DNA of 22,090 nt from JABCPE02 sp963530295. GTDB taxonomy: Bacteria > Bacteroidota > Bacteroidia > Flavobacteriales > Weeksellaceae. Location: positions 1 to 22,090 of the forward strand of contig CAUSCF010000024.1 of the NCBI GenBank assembly GCA_963530295.1, written 5' to 3'. The notes beneath the pieces are model-generated. The model searched no databases and was not told the DNA's origin. It was given only the letters and a program-made list of their open reading frames with translations. A program made the position numbers and the translations under genes. Positions 1 to 8,186 of the stretch are shown piece after piece. How positions within the stretch are numbered: position 1 is the first letter of the stretch; every line of letters starts with the position of its first letter.

Positions 1-2087
1 ATTCTTCCCCATTTGTTTTTGCCTTTGTATTGTTTTATGTAGTAGTTTTTCAGGGCTTGGTGTTGTTCCTGTTGGAGCGAAGGGTCTACGCGGAGGAGCG
101 CCTCTACGGTGTTCTTTGCTGCCTTGATGATGTGTCCGTCTTGGGCTAAGTCCAGCCGTTTGAAATCCACCACGCCGCTCTGCTGGGTACCGAGGATATC
201 GCCTGGCCCGCGGAGTTTCATGTCCACTTCGGAAATCTTAAAGCCGTCGTTGGTCTCGCACATGGTTTTTATTCGGGTTCGGCTGTCGGAGGACATTTTA
301 TCCGAGGTCATCAGGATGCAGTAGCTCTGTTCGGCGCCTCTTCCCACTCTTCCTCTTAGCTGGTGAAGCTGGGAAAGCCCGAAACGCTCGGCGCTTTCTA
401 TAATCATCACGGAGGCGTTTGGAACATTCACACCGACTTCTATCACCGTAGTAGCAACCATGATATTTGCCTTCCCCGAAGCGAAATACTGCATCGCCTC
501 ATCTTTTTCCTGTGGTTTCATCTTTCCGTGAAGCATGGTAACGGCATAGTTTGGATAAGGAAACGCCTCGGAAACCCGCTCAAAACCGCCCATCAAGTTT
601 TCATAATCCAAAGCCTCACTTTCCTCTATCAAAGGATAAACGAAATAGACCTGTCTGCCCTTGTCGATTTCATCTTTGGCAAAACGAAATACCGAATTTC
701 TGTCCTTTTCTCGCCGATGCGCTGTGATGATGGGCTTTCTTCCCATCGGAAGTTCATCTATCACGGAAACATCCAGATCCGAGTAAAAACTCATCGCCAG
801 TGTTCTTGGAATAGGCGTAGCGGTCATGATGAGGATATGCGGCGGAATTTTATTTTTCATCCAAAGTTTTGCCCTTTGTTCCACTCCGAAACGATGCTGT
901 TCATCAATGATGGCAAGACCGAGGTTTTTGAATTTAACCTTGTCTTCCAGCACGGCATGGGTGCCTACTAAAATATGAAGAGTTCCGTTTTCCAGTTCCG
1001 AGTGAATGATTTTTCGTTCAGCAGCTTTGGTAGAACCTGTTAAAAGTCTGATGTTTACGCCCGTTCCGAAAAGCGCCTCGGAAAGGCTGTTGAAATGCTG
1101 CTGCGCCAAGATTTCCGTAGGAGCCATCATACAGCTTTGGAAGCCGTTGTCTATGGCTATCAGCATCGAAAGCAGCGCCACCATGGTTTTCCCAGAGCCT
1201 ACATCTCCCTGCAGAAGACGGTTCATCTGTATAGGGAGCCTCATGTCATTTCGGATTTCTTTTAAAACTCTTTTTTGGGCATTGGTAAGCTCAAAAGGCA
1301 TTCTGTTTTGATAAAAATCATTGAAAAAATCGCCCACCAAAGGGAAAGGATTTCCCACTGCCGAAGTCTTATTGTATTGTTTTTTCAAAGCGTAGCCGAG
1401 CTGAAAAAAGAAAGCTTCCTCGAATTTCAGCCGTCTGTCCGCCTGTTCAAATGCCGAAGTATCTTTGGGAAAATGAATATTGACAAAGGCTTCCTGTCTT
1501 CCCATGAGTCTGAGCGACTGGAGGAGGCTTTGTGGTAAATTTTCCTGCACAAGTCCCGTGACATGCCCAAGAATATGCGCTTGGATGCCTTGGAAAAATT
1601 TTTGATTGAGCCCTCGTTTTGTGATTTTCTCACTGCTCGGATAGATAGGACGAAGTCTGAGTTCATTCTCTCGTTTTTCTTCCAGTTCTATCTCTGGATG
1701 CGCCATAGAAAACTGCTGTCCGAAGAGGCTGACCCTTCCGAAGATGTAGAGCTCTTTATTGAGCGGAATCTGGTCTTTCAGCCACTGGGTGTATTGGAAC
1801 CAAACCAAATCCAAAGCGCCCGTCTCATCGCGGAACTTCGCGGAAAGTCTTTTTTGTCCTCTTCCGTAGGTGATTTCTTTTAAATCATAAATCCTTCCTT
1901 TCAGCTGGATTTCTACATTTTCTTCCTTTAAATCTGCTACTCGGTAGACTTTACTTTTATCCAAATACCGAAGAGGGAAGAAGTAGAGAAAATCCTCCAC
2001 GGTAGAAATTCCCAAAACATTTTTAATCAGTTTGGAGCGTTCAGGACCGATGCCTTTTAGATATTCTATGGGAGTAGATAAATCCAA
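1..2087 (-). CDS. recG: ATP-dependent DNA helicase RecG, cut by left window edge near its C-terminus
   Basis: RecG remodels stalled replication forks and branched recombination intermediates in the cytoplasm. About 695 residues are visible. An N-terminal wedge/OB region begins with IEYLKGIGPERSKLI. Next come Walker A GDVGSGKT (about residues 291-298) and the DEQH box IDEQHRFG (about 393), followed by helicase C-terminal motifs such as QLRGRVGRGAEQSYC. The visible end reads KNKWGRI, close to the usual RecG C-terminus, so only a few codons should be missing. The reading frame directly continues that of the purF-like gene after its TAA (2096-2094). The next codons are CGC, ATT and TTG, with no ATG nearby. 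I chose TTG at 2087 because it gives MDLSTPIEYLKG, the spacing I expect for RecG of this group; ATT at 2090 is the alternative. Six bases separate the upstream stop from the start, so co-transcription is likely. Confidence 0.95.
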   Translation of the reverse strand, partial: MDLSTPIEYLKGIGPERSKLIKNVLGISTVEDFLYFFPLRYLDKSKVYRVADLKEENVEIQLKGRIYDLKEITYGRGQKRLSAKFRDETGALDLVWFQYTQWLKDQIPLNKELYIFGRVSLFGQQFSMAHPEIELEEKRENELRLRPIYPSSEKITKRGLNQKFFQGIQAHILGHVTGLVQENLPQSLLQSLRLMGRQEAFVNIHFPKDTSAFEQADRRLKFEEAFFFQLGYALKKQYNKTSAVGNPFPLVGDFFNDFYQNRMPFELTNAQKRVLKEIRNDMRLPIQMNRLLQGDVGSGKTMVALLSMLIAIDNGFQSCMMAPTEILAQQHFNSLSEALFGTGVNIRLLTGSTKAAERKIIHSELENGTLHILVGTHAVLEDKVKFKNLGLAIIDEQHRFGVEQRAKLWMKNKIPPHILIMTATPIPRTLAMSFYSDLDVSVIDELPMGRKPIITAHRREKDRNSVFRFAKDEIDKGRQVYFVYPLIEESEALDYENLMGGFERVSEAFPYPNYAVTMLHGKMKPQEKDEAMQYFASGKANIMVATTVIEVGVNVPNASVMIIESAERFGLSQLHQLRGRVGRGAEQSYCILMTSDKMSSDSRTRIKTMCETNDGFKISEVDMKLRGPGDILGTQQSGVVDFKRLDLAQDGHIIKAAKNTVEALLRVDPSLQQEQHQALKNYYIKQYKGKNKWGR

Positions 2088-2093
2088 AATGCG

Positions 2094-3995
2094 TTAGTAT
2101 GCTCTTTCTTTATTACCTTCAAAGAAATTGATGTAAGCTCTATTCACTACTCTGTTTCCGCCAGCGGTAGGGTAGTCACCAGTGAAATACCAGTCGCCGA
2201 GGTTTTTCGGGCAGGCTTTGTGCAGGTTTTCTACGCTTTGGAAGATGATTTCCACAGGGCAGTTCATTTCCTCAGGAACTAATAATTCTGTTATTTTCGC
2301 TGAAATTTCTTCCTCAGAAAATGGTGCATAGATTTCTTTGACATAGTTAATGACTTGGGAATCTTCTAAATCCACTTGAGATTTACATTTTTCATAAACT
2401 TCCTTTATGATACGGTCAGAACCTCTTTCTTTGTGCAGTTCTAAAGCCGCCTCGAAAGCCACCAAATCCTCCAAACGCGCCATGTCTATACCATAGCAGT
2501 CAGGATAACGGATTTGTGGAGCAGAGGAAAGAACGATTATTTTTTTCGGATTCAAACGATTTAGAATTCGTAAAATACTGTTTCTCAGTGTAGTTCCTCT
2601 TACGATGCTGTCGTCTATAATGACCAGATTGTCAATATTTTTTCGGACAGAGCCGTATGTAATGTCATAAACATGGGCTACCAAGTCATTTCGGCTGCTG
2701 TCTTCCGTGATGAAAGTACGGAGTTTCGCATCCTTGATGGCTACTTTTTCGGTTGTAGGGTGAAGGGATAAAATCTCTTCCAATTTCTCCTCTGAAATGT
2801 TGTTTCCTAATTTTAGGATTTGTTTTTTCTTGTATTCATTCAGATGGGCATCAGCCTCTTCTATCAGTCCATAAAAAGAGGTTTCTGCGGTGTTCGGAAT
2901 GTAGGCAAAAACCGTGTTTTTCAGGTCTTCATCTACGGAATTTAGAATTTTTGGGAAGAGAAGGGCTCCTAGTTTTTTTCTTTCTTGATAAATTTCTTTG
3001 TCGCTGCCTCGTGAGAAATAAATTCTCTCAAAAGAGCAAGCCTTGTAGGGCAGGGCAGGGAGGATTTCTTCTATGGAAACATTTCCGTTTTTCTTGATAA
3101 TGATAGCTGAGCCTGGGTTTAGCTCTGTAATTTGCTCAAAATCAAGATTAAATGCAGTCTGGATAACTGGCCTTTCAGAGGCTACAACTACGATTTCATC
3201 ATCTTTATAGTAGTACGCTGGACGGATACCCGCAGGGTCTCTGATGACGAAGGCATCGCCATGTCCTATGATTCCTGACATAGCATAGCCGCCATCCCAT
3301 ATGTATGCAGATTTTTTGAGGATTTTTGCTACATCTAGTTGGTTTGGGATTTCTGCCGCAGCATCTTTTTTGGAGTAGCCTTCGGCTTTTAGTTTTTGGT
3401 ATAGATTTTCCACTTCGGTGTCTAGGAAATGCCCTATTCTCTCCATGATAGTCACCGTATCGGTCTGCTCTTTCGGGTGCTGACCGAGTTCTACCAGTTT
3501 TTGGAAAAGTTCTTTGGAATTGGTCATATTAAAATTCCCAGCCACGATGAGGTTGCGGTAAATCCAGTTGTTTTGTCGAAGAAAAGGATGAACGCTTTCT
3601 ATACTGTTTTTTCCAAAAGTCCCATAGCGGACATGCCCTAAAAATATATTTCCGATGTACGGAAGCAGGTGTTTCTGGGCTTCTGGGTCATCTTTTATTT
3701 CTGGATTTTCTTTTAGAATTTCGCTGATTCTGGTATTGATTTGATTGAAAATATCCTGTATCGGCTGATTGGCATTAGAACGGATACGGCTGATGTATCT
3801 CTCGCCAGGCTGCATATCAAATTTTACGCTCGCTAGTCCTGCGCCATCCTGCCCGCGGTTATGCTGTTTTTCCAGCATTAGATACATTTTATTGATACCA
3901 TAAAAAGGAGTTCCGTACTTCTCTTTATAGTATTCTAAAGGTTTTAACAGACGAAGCATCGCAATGCCGCATTCATGCTGTAAGTGGTCGCTCAT
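2094..3995 (-). CDS. purF: Amidophosphoribosyltransferase-like class II glutamine amidotransferase (long, divergent PurF)
   Basis: PurF makes 5-phosphoribosylamine from PRPP and glutamine, the first step of purine synthesis. This 633-residue protein has an Ntn glutaminase domain with candidate nucleophile Cys9 (HECGIA), then QHNRGQDGAGL (44-54) and GHVRYGTFGKNS (120-131). A C-terminal phosphoribosyltransferase domain carries the PRPP loop VIIDDSIVRGTTLR (458-471). It is clearly longer than the canonical PurF of about 470-500 residues. Differences from the canonical form are an insertion around 375-430, IPNTAETSFYG where classical PurF has a VPDSG-type pyrophosphate loop, and WYFTGDYPT where Fe-S PurF has a cysteine pair before FTG.YPT. 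Cys320 (CSFERIYF) and Cys500 (DCYGID) match two classical cluster cysteines. Nine residues precede the putative nucleophile, so propeptide processing would be needed. The gene lies between mutS and recG. The family is secure; whether it is the main PurF or a paralogue is open. Confidence 0.85.
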   Translation of the reverse strand: MSDHLQHECGIAMLRLLKPLEYYKEKYGTPFYGINKMYLMLEKQHNRGQDGAGLASVKFDMQPGERYISRIRSNANQPIQDIFNQINTRISEILKENPEIKDDPEAQKHLLPYIGNIFLGHVRYGTFGKNSIESVHPFLRQNNWIYRNLIVAGNFNMTNSKELFQKLVELGQHPKEQTDTVTIMERIGHFLDTEVENLYQKLKAEGYSKKDAAAEIPNQLDVAKILKKSAYIWDGGYAMSGIIGHGDAFVIRDPAGIRPAYYYKDDEIVVVASERPVIQTAFNLDFEQITELNPGSAIIIKKNGNVSIEEILPALPYKACSFERIYFSRGSDKEIYQERKKLGALLFPKILNSVDEDLKNTVFAYIPNTAETSFYGLIEEADAHLNEYKKKQILKLGNNISEEKLEEILSLHPTTEKVAIKDAKLRTFITEDSSRNDLVAHVYDITYGSVRKNIDNLVIIDDSIVRGTTLRNSILRILNRLNPKKIIVLSSAPQIRYPDCYGIDMARLEDLVAFEAALELHKERGSDRIIKEVYEKCKSQVDLEDSQVINYVKEIYAPFSEEEISAKITELLVPEEMNCPVEIIFQSVENLHKACPKNLGDWYFTGDYPTAGGNRVVNRAYINFFEGNKERAY

Positions 3996-4037
3996 AGTTA
4001 TATTTTGTTTTTATTTAAAAATCTTCTGTAAAAATAC

Positions 4038-4070
4038 AAAAAAAACTAAAGTTGGGATTTTATTTCCCAA
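4038..4070 (-). terminator. Possible intrinsic terminator overlapping the mutS stop codon
   Basis: On the minus strand, TTGGGA (4070-4065) pairs with TCCCAA (4057-4052) around a 7-base loop containing the mutS TAA. Seven bases later comes a run of eight T (4045-4038). The stem is only 6 bp and the spacer before the T-run is longer than ideal. It may attenuate rather than separate mutS from the purF-like gene. Confidence 0.4.
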
Positions 4071-6648
4071 TCATATTTTTGATTTTATTGAGTTTCATCA
4101 GGGCTTCTATCGGTGTCAGAGTATTAATGTCTATTTGGGTAAGTTCTTCTCTTATGCTCTCTAGAGCAGGGTCATCCAGCTGAAAGAAAGAAAGCTGAAG
4201 ATTTTCCTCGGTCACTCGTTTTATGCTCTCTGTATTTTGGTCTTGGCTTCGGCTGTTTTCTAGGGTTTTTAGAATTTCTTTTGCCCTATTGACTACTTTC
4301 GTAGGCATCCCAGCCAGTTTGGCTACATAGATACCAAAGCTGTGTTCGCTGCCTCCTGCTACTAGTTTTCTTAGGAAAATTACATTATTTTTGTTCTCTT
4401 GTATGGCGATGTGATAGTTTTTAATTCGGCTAAAACTATTCTGCATTTCATTGAGCTCGTGATAGTGGGTCGCAAAAAGCGTTTTTGGCTGTGTAGGGTG
4501 CTGGTGGAGGTATTCTGCAATAGCCCAAGCGATAGAAATCCCGTCATAAGTGGAAGTTCCTCGCCCGATTTCATCCAGTAGAATGAGGCTTCGCTCTGTG
4601 ATGTTGTTCAGAATGTTTGCTGATTCATTCATTTCCACCATGAAAGTGGATTCTCCAGCCGAAATGTTGTCTGATGCTCCCACACGGGTAAATATCCTAT
4701 CCAAAACTCCTATTTCGGCGTGTTTTGCAGGGACAAAACTTCCTATCTGCGCCAAAAGACAGATGATGGCGGTTTGTCTCAGAACTGCTGATTTACCAGA
4801 CATGTTGGGACCTGTAACCATCATAATCTGCTGTGTGTCTCGGTCAAGGAAAATATCATTTGGAATGTATTTTTCACCCAGAGGCAGGGATTTTTCTATC
4901 ACAGGATGTCTTCCTTCTTGGATGTTTATTGTAAAATCCTCATTTATAATCGGTTTGGTGTAGTTTTCTGCTATCGCAAGTTCCGAAAGTCCTACCGCGC
5001 AGTCTATTTCTGCAATGGTTCTGGAGTTGTTTTGAATGGTGTCCATATGCACGAGAACCTGCTCTTCTATTTTTTTGTAGAGGAGGTGTTCCAGCTGGGT
5101 GATTTTTTCCTCAGCTCCCAGTATCTGTGATTCGTATTCTTTCAGTTCTTCTGTGATGTACCGCTCCGCATTGACCAGCGTCTGTTTTCTTATCCAGTTT
5201 TCAGGAACTTTGTCTTTATGTGTGTTTCGGACTTCTATATAATATCCGAAAACATTATTGAAATCTATTTTTAAACTTGAAATTCCTATTCTTTCGCTCT
5301 CACGCTGGCACATTTCATCCAAATAGGATTTTCCGCTGTAGAGGAGGTTTCTCAGTTTGTCCAGTTCTTCGGAAACGCCTTCTTTGATTACATTTCCTTT
5401 GTTTATACTTACAGGAAGCTCCTCGTTTAGATGGCTTTGGAGATAATCAATGAGTTCTTTATGGCTGTGCAGAGGAGTAATCCAAGCCAAAGCATCTGGA
5501 TAAGGCAGCAACAGTTCTTTTATTTTTTCAATGCTTATCAAACTATTTCGGAAGTTCCCAAGTTCTTTTGGCGAAATTCTCTCTGCGGCAAGTTTTCCCA
5601 GCAGTCGGTCTAGGTCAGAAATAGTTTTTAGAAGCTCATATATGTTGTATTTTAAGTTTTCTTCTTTGTTAAAAAACTCTATCAGAGAGAGTCTTCGGTT
5701 GATTTCGTTTACGGATTTCAGCGGAAGAATCATTCTCCTTCTCAATAGTCGCCCTCCCATAGGCGTGGTCGTGCGGTCTATGATGTCCAGAAGACTTTTG
5801 CCCTCATGGTGGTTGGAGTGAATGATTTCCAAATTTCTAAGCGTAAAGCCATCCATCATCAGATAATCATCCTGCGGAATGTTTTGTATTTTGGTAATGT
5901 GCTGAATGAGAGCATGATGGGTGTCTTCAACTAAATAAGCGAAAATAGCACCAGCCGCTGTGATGGCTAATGGAAACTCCTCTATTCCGTAGCCTTTCAG
6001 TGATTTTGTTTTGAAATGATTGGTAAGTTTCTCATAAGCAAAAGGATACTGATAAGCCCAGTCTTCCAGCGCGAAAGTATTTTTGTCTTTTATTCTGTTT
6101 GGAAGTTCGGTTTTTCGCTGATAGATAATTTCACTAGGGCTGAAGGTATGGATGATGTGCATCAGCTTATCCGAATTTCCTTCCGAAACAAGGAATTCTC
6201 CTGTGGAAATGTCCACTAGAGCCATGCCGTATTTTTCTTTTTCACGATGGATAGACAGTAGAAAATTATTCTCTTTGGTGGTCAGAATCTGCTCATTAAA
6301 AGTAACTCCTGGCGTAACCAGCTCTGTAACGCCTCTTTTTACGATGCCTTTGGTCATCTTTGGGTCTTCCAGCTGGTCACAGATTGCGACACGCAGTCCA
6401 GCACGAACCAGTTTGGGAAGGTAGGAATTCAGGGAGTGGTGAGGAAAACCAGCCAGCTCGGTATGGGAACCGCCGTTATTTCTCTTTGTGAGAACGATGC
6501 CCAAAATCTGGGAAGTTCGCACAGCATCCTGCCCAAAGGTTTCGTAAAAATCCCCCACACGAAAGAGTAGGACAGCATCTGGATATTTAGCTTTGATGCT
6601 GTTGTACTGAGCCATCAGCGGAGTTTCTTTTTGTGTCGTTTTTGCCAT
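4060..6648 (-). CDS. mutS: DNA mismatch repair protein MutS
   Basis: MutS recognises base mismatches and small loops and starts methyl-independent mismatch repair with MutL. The 862-residue protein is full length for the family. The N-terminal mismatch-binding domain carries the Phe-X-Glu wedge in GDFYETFG (F34, E36). The connector, lever and clamp regions follow. The C-terminal ABC-type ATPase shows Walker A GPNMSGKS (613-620), the STFMVEM signature (about 677-683), Walker B LILLDEIGRGTSTYDG (D692, E693) and the ATHYHE switch histidine. The end, around IEALMKLNKIKNM, resembles the short dimer/tetramer segment of bacterial MutS. The ATG start gives the expected TPLMAQY segment at residues 9-15. 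A Bacteroidota -7 box lies just upstream. It is divergent from the bestrophin gene and co-directional with the purF-like gene, 64 bp away. Nothing looks damaged. Confidence 0.98.
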   Translation of the reverse strand: MAKTTQKETPLMAQYNSIKAKYPDAVLLFRVGDFYETFGQDAVRTSQILGIVLTKRNNGGSHTELAGFPHHSLNSYLPKLVRAGLRVAICDQLEDPKMTKGIVKRGVTELVTPGVTFNEQILTTKENNFLLSIHREKEKYGMALVDISTGEFLVSEGNSDKLMHIIHTFSPSEIIYQRKTELPNRIKDKNTFALEDWAYQYPFAYEKLTNHFKTKSLKGYGIEEFPLAITAAGAIFAYLVEDTHHALIQHITKIQNIPQDDYLMMDGFTLRNLEIIHSNHHEGKSLLDIIDRTTTPMGGRLLRRRMILPLKSVNEINRRLSLIEFFNKEENLKYNIYELLKTISDLDRLLGKLAAERISPKELGNFRNSLISIEKIKELLLPYPDALAWITPLHSHKELIDYLQSHLNEELPVSINKGNVIKEGVSEELDKLRNLLYSGKSYLDEMCQRESERIGISSLKIDFNNVFGYYIEVRNTHKDKVPENWIRKQTLVNAERYITEELKEYESQILGAEEKITQLEHLLYKKIEEQVLVHMDTIQNNSRTIAEIDCAVGLSELAIAENYTKPIINEDFTINIQEGRHPVIEKSLPLGEKYIPNDIFLDRDTQQIMMVTGPNMSGKSAVLRQTAIICLLAQIGSFVPAKHAEIGVLDRIFTRVGASDNISAGESTFMVEMNESANILNNITERSLILLDEIGRGTSTYDGISIAWAIAEYLHQHPTQPKTLFATHYHELNEMQNSFSRIKNYHIAIQENKNNVIFLRKLVAGGSEHSFGIYVAKLAGMPTKVVNRAKEILKTLENSRSQDQNTESIKRVTEENLQLSFFQLDDPALESIREELTQIDINTLTPIEALMKLNKIKNMIGK

Positions 6649-6672
6649 AAAGTGAAATTAGGTTTAAGGGAA

Positions 6673-6680
6673 CAAAATTA
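6673..6680 (-). promoter_or_regulatory. Candidate -7 box for mutS
   Basis: The minus strand reads TAATTTTG, a perfect match to the Bacteroidota TAnnTTTG element. It would give a leader of about 20 bases before the mutS ATG. No TTG -33 element lies at the usual 17-23 base spacing, so support is partial. Confidence 0.45.
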
Positions 6681-6715
6681 AAGAAGATTTCAATAAAATT
6701 TTGTTAAAAAAGTAT

Positions 6716-6723
6716 TATTTTTG
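6716..6723 (+). promoter_or_regulatory. Candidate -7 box for the bestrophin-trmH-opgB-like unit
   Basis: TATTTTTG matches TAnnTTTG and would start transcription about 30 bases before the ATG at 6761. The nearest upstream TTG (6701-6703) is only 12 bases away, so a proper -33 box is not evident. With the mutS box it forms a divergent promoter region. Confidence 0.45.
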
Positions 6724-6760
6724 TGCAAATTTAAACTTTTAAGGCTAAAAAAGATATTAT

Positions 6761-7642
6761 ATGCGGGTATATGATAATAAGCACTGGATATCCATACTGC
6801 TGAGTATACATAAGTCAGACTCACTAAAAACCTTGAGATCAGGGATGATTGCCATGGCTGTATATGCGGCAATAGTGGCTTTTTTGGAGATAGAATATTT
6901 TAAAATAGACAAGGATTCTTCGATTAAAAATATTTCTCTCATCCACACGCTGCTGGGTTTTGTCTTGTCAATGCTTTTGGTTTTCAGGACTAATACCGCT
7001 TATGACCGCTGGTGGGAAGGGCGAAAACTCTTGGGTAGAATGGTAAATGACTCTCGAAATCTTGCAGTTAAACTCCACACTATGCTGGACACAGAAGACA
7101 CCGAAAATAGAGACTTTTTTCAGAAATATCTTTGTTTTTTTCCTCACTTGCTCAGTAGGCACTTGTCCAAAAAATCCACTAAAATGGAACTGGCACAAGA
7201 CCAGCATCATACTGAAGTAGAACAGCTTCCACATCCGCCTAATGCGCTGATTTGGAGGATACAGGAGAGAGTTCAGAAATTGTATAAAGAAGGTAAAATA
7301 TCGGGAGAGCAGATGCTGCTGCTGGACTATCATGTCAGAGGATTTTTAGAAGTCTGTGGCGGCTGCGAAAGAATCAAAAACACGCCGATTCCATATTCTT
7401 ATTCATCTTTTACAAAGAAATTTATCGTCATTTATGTGATTACTCTTCCTATCGCCTATTCTATGAGTATAGGGTATCTTATGGTATTTCTTACTGTTTT
7501 CGTTTTCTATGTACTGATGAGTATGGAGGTGCTGGCAGAGGAGATAGAGGAGCCGTTTAATAATGATGAAAATGACCTTCCTATGGAGCTGATAGCTCAG
7601 AATATAGAGAAGAATGTAATTCGTATTTTTAGTGAATCCTAA
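6761..7642 (+). CDS. Bestrophin-family ion channel (UPF0187 type)
   Basis: Members of this family are pentameric inner-membrane channels. Eukaryotic bestrophins conduct chloride, while characterised bacterial homologues can conduct cations. The 293-residue length is typical of the bacterial form. The N-terminus contains RVYDNKHWISILL. Hydrophobic helices lie at about 24-43, 57-76 and a long hairpin at about 215-250. The diagnostic stretch VFRTNTAYDRWWEGRKLLG (about 72-90) follows the second helix. The second family hallmark, EEIEEPFNNDENDLPME (about 260-276), is also present. The ATG start is the only good one and follows a -7 box. It heads a plus-strand run with the RNA methyltransferase starting 12 bases after its stop. 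Ion selectivity cannot be read from the sequence. Confidence 0.9.
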   Translation: MRVYDNKHWISILLSIHKSDSLKTLRSGMIAMAVYAAIVAFLEIEYFKIDKDSSIKNISLIHTLLGFVLSMLLVFRTNTAYDRWWEGRKLLGRMVNDSRNLAVKLHTMLDTEDTENRDFFQKYLCFFPHLLSRHLSKKSTKMELAQDQHHTEVEQLPHPPNALIWRIQERVQKLYKEGKISGEQMLLLDYHVRGFLEVCGGCERIKNTPIPYSYSSFTKKFIVIYVITLPIAYSMSIGYLMVFLTVFVFYVLMSMEVLAEEIEEPFNNDENDLPMELIAQNIEKNVIRIFSES

Positions 7643-7654
7643 AAAATAATTATT

Positions 7655-8185
7655 TTGGTTCAGAAACTTAAATTAGAAGAACTGGGGAGAATAGATGTAG
7701 AAACATTTAAACAAAGTTCTAAAACTCCTCTGGTCATAGTCCTTGATAATGTGCGCAGTATGCATAATGTAGGAGCTGTATTTCGTACAGCAGACGCTTT
7801 TTTGGTAGAAAAAATCTTACTTTGTGGAATCACGCCACAGCCACCGCATAGAGAAATTCATAAGGCTGCGCTAGGAGCTACGGAAAGCGTGGATTGGGCT
7901 TATTTTGAGTCCGTTACGGAGGCTTTACAAAGCATAAAATCAGAAGGGTATAGAGTAGTAGGAGTGGAGCAGACTACAGGAAGCCAGATGATTACGGAAT
8001 TTGACTTTGCGAAGAGTCAAAAATACGCATTGGTTCTTGGTAACGAAGTGGAGGGCATCAGTGATGAGGTTCTTCCGCTCTGTGATGACTTCTTGGAGAT
8101 ACCTCAGCTGGGGACTAAACACTCTCTAAATGTGAGTGTTTGTGGTGGAATTGTGATGTGGGAATTTTTTAAACACTTGAAATAA
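7655..8185 (+). CDS. TrmH/SpoU-family RNA 2'-O-methyltransferase
   Basis: This is a SPOUT methyltransferase that should 2'-O-methylate a tRNA or rRNA ribose using S-adenosylmethionine. At 176 residues it has the bare catalytic knot without the N-terminal substrate-binding domain of RlmB. All three SpoU motifs are present: motif 1 SMHNVGAVFRTADAF (N38, R44), motif 2 LVLGNEVEGIS (N130, E131, E133, G134) and motif 3 IPQLGTKHSLNVSVCGG (S157, N159). The start is TTG at 7655. The first ATG corresponds to residue 36 and would remove part of motif 1, so a non-ATG start is required. The frame is the same as the bestrophin gene, whose stop lies 12 bases upstream; ATT codons just before TTG are the only other options. 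The next gene starts one base after its stop. The target nucleotide is unknown. Confidence 0.92.
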   Translation: MVQKLKLEELGRIDVETFKQSSKTPLVIVLDNVRSMHNVGAVFRTADAFLVEKILLCGITPQPPHREIHKAALGATESVDWAYFESVTEALQSIKSEGYRVVGVEQTTGSQMITEFDFAKSQKYALVLGNEVEGISDEVLPLCDDFLEIPQLGTKHSLNVSVCGGIVMWEFFKHLK

Positions 8186-8186
8186 A

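Noticed and set aside
363..971. A 202-residue open frame on the plus strand inside recG
   Set aside because: It is antisense to well-conserved RecG helicase motifs, has no recognisable domain and no promoter; a shadow frame.
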